A stretch of 7,143 nt of DNA, from positions 1-7,143 of the forward strand of contig JAOAPJ010000375.1 of the NCBI GenBank assembly GCA_025462805.1. Direction: 5' to 3'. The notes under the pieces are model-generated. The model saw only the letters and a list, made by a program, of their open reading frames with translations. It had not been told where the DNA came from and did no database searches. This stretch comes from Acidobacteriaceae bacterium (GTDB lineage Bacteria > Acidobacteriota > Terriglobia > Terriglobales > Acidobacteriaceae). The position numbers and the translations under genes are program-made. Below, one piece after another: positions 6,488 to 7,143 of this stretch (its first letter is position 1; every line of letters begins with the position of its first letter).

Positions 6488-6763
6488 ATGATCTCACTGG
6501 ACCTGACCCGCCCACTCCCCGCCGCCTCCACCAAGCTTCAGCTTATGAAGGGCCGTAAGGTCTCTATTTGCCATCACTGCCACAAGAGCATGAGCCGCCA
6601 AAGCCTCTTGCGCTGCAACGAATGTCGCCACGACTTCTGCTCGAACTGCCTGGACGCATGCCAGTGCTATACGCAGGGCGGATTCCGGGTCGGCGCCCGG
6701 CGTCCCAAGCAGAAGACCGCTGTCAAGCTGGCCCTGGTCTCGAACGCCATCGCCCGCAAGTAG
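6488..6763 (+). CDS. Small cysteine-rich zinc-finger-like protein of unknown function
   Basis: The protein has 91 residues. Cysteines 28, 31, 43, 46, 51, 54, 58 and 60 give the pattern C-x2-C-x11-C-x2-C-x4-C-x2-C-x3-C-x-C, with nearby H29, H30, H32 and H48. Paired CxxC knuckles of this kind normally bind two zinc ions in a RING-, FYVE- or 4CXXC-like cross-brace fold; I do not recognise the specific family. The N-terminal 27 residues look disordered, and the C-terminal 30 are basic (GARRPKQKTAVK...ARK), which could contact nucleic acid or an acidic partner. The ATG at 6488 has GGAG 5 bases upstream; ATG at 6545 (M20) would still keep all cysteines. It is divergent from the metallothionein-like gene and ends 23 bases before the convergent glgA end. 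Function unknown; metal storage, sensing or protein binding are all possible. Confidence 0.75.
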   Translation: MISLDLTRPLPAASTKLQLMKGRKVSICHHCHKSMSRQSLLRCNECRHDFCSNCLDACQCYTQGGFRVGARRPKQKTAVKLALVSNAIARK

Positions 6764-6786
6764 CAGCAGCCAAAGGCCATTCCTGC

Positions 6787-7143
6787 TCAGGAACGCCGCC
6801 GCACGCACTCCTCGTATAACCGCAGGTACTCCCCGGCTGGCTCACGCCACGAGAAGTCTTTCAGCATCCCATTGCGCTGCAGGGTCTGCCAGGCTGCTTT
6901 GTCGGTGAATCCGGCCAGGGCACGATCCACAGCGCTCATGAATGCGGCGGGGTCGTACGGATAGAACTTGAAGCCGGTGCCAGTCTGCTCTGCCGCATTC
7001 CACTCCTCGATCGTGTCATCCAGGCCGCCGGTCGCATGCACCACCGGTACAGTGCCGTACTTCAGGATATAGATCTGACTCAATCCGCAAGGTTCATAAC
7101 GGGAAGGCATCAGGAACATGTCTGCCCCCGCCTCGATTTTGTG
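6787..7143 (-). CDS. glgA: Glycogen synthase (ADP-glucose type), C-terminal part; 5' end cut by the window edge
   Basis: The frame is open to the right edge, so the N-terminal three quarters of the gene lies outside; 118 residues are visible. The sequence MFLMPSRYEPCGLSQIYILKYGTVPVV followed by HATGGLDDTI matches the C-terminal GT-B half of bacterial glycogen/starch synthases (family GT5). EPCGL holds the conserved glutamate that contacts the sugar nucleotide, and GGLDDT is a family hallmark. The enzyme extends alpha-1,4-glucan from ADP-glucose in the cytoplasm. The tail FSWREPAGEYLRLYEECV is the usual end of the family, so the stop at 6787 is the natural one. The internal ATG at 7119 is not the start, because the eight codons before it (HKIEAGAD) continue the family pattern. 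The gene converges with the cysteine-rich gene ending at 6763. Confidence 0.93.
   Translation of the reverse strand, partial: HKIEAGADMFLMPSRYEPCGLSQIYILKYGTVPVVHATGGLDDTIEEWNAAEQTGTGFKFYPYDPAAFMSAVDRALAGFTDKAAWQTLQRNGMLKDFSWREPAGEYLRLYEECVRRRS

Noticed and set aside
6196..6558. Plus-strand frame of 120 codons across the metallothionein-like gene and the divergent spacer
   Set aside because: It runs antisense to the cysteine-rich gene and overlaps the next gene in another frame. Its composition is biased to Arg, Pro and Ser without motifs.
6765..6787. Possible bidirectional terminator (AGCAG ... CTGCT) between the zinc-finger-like gene and glgA
   Set aside because: The pairing is short and interrupted and there is no T-run on either side, so it is not distinguishable from chance.

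Overview
The window is about 7.1 kb of GC-rich chromosomal DNA. Protein content and sequence style (an exported GH16 glucanase, a Tat-exported metallophosphoesterase, a GT39 protein of the 'SGHNSYWLWGP' type, glycogen synthase) suggest a soil acidobacterium of the Terriglobales group (Granulicella, Terriglobus or Edaphobacter-like). This is inferred from the proteins only; there is no rRNA or other marker in the window. I see no tRNA, rRNA, CRISPR array, insertion sequence or prophage.

Layout, left to right. The minus strand holds a secreted GH16 beta-glucanase that runs off the left edge. Its roughly 330-base upstream region has a good sigma70-type promoter flanked by two related palindromes whose centres are exactly 100 bp apart. 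Next, also on the minus strand, is a membrane protein of the YdjM-like 'metal-dependent hydrolase' group. It appears damaged: a 5-bp tandem duplication throws its C-terminus out of frame, and a short internal stretch also looks frame-shifted. Divergent from it are three plus-strand genes: a Tat-exported calcineurin-like phosphoesterase, a GT39 membrane glycosyltransferase and an APC-family amino acid permease.

The right-hand part has two small cysteine-rich proteins transcribed divergently from a 168-bp spacer. One is a 60-aa metallothionein-like protein on the minus strand, whose 3' end overlaps the permease end. The other is a 91-aa zinc-finger-like protein on the plus strand. The window closes with the C-terminal 118 residues of a glycogen synthase (glgA) on the minus strand, entering from the right edge.

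How they fit together: the GH16 enzyme would degrade extracellular beta-glucan under what looks like repressor control. The phosphoesterase, GT39 protein and permease act at or in the cell envelope but need not form one pathway. The two cysteine-rich proteins are the least conventional part and may form a small metal-binding module. The likeliest undescribed items are the two-operator promoter and the divergent pair of metal-binding proteins.
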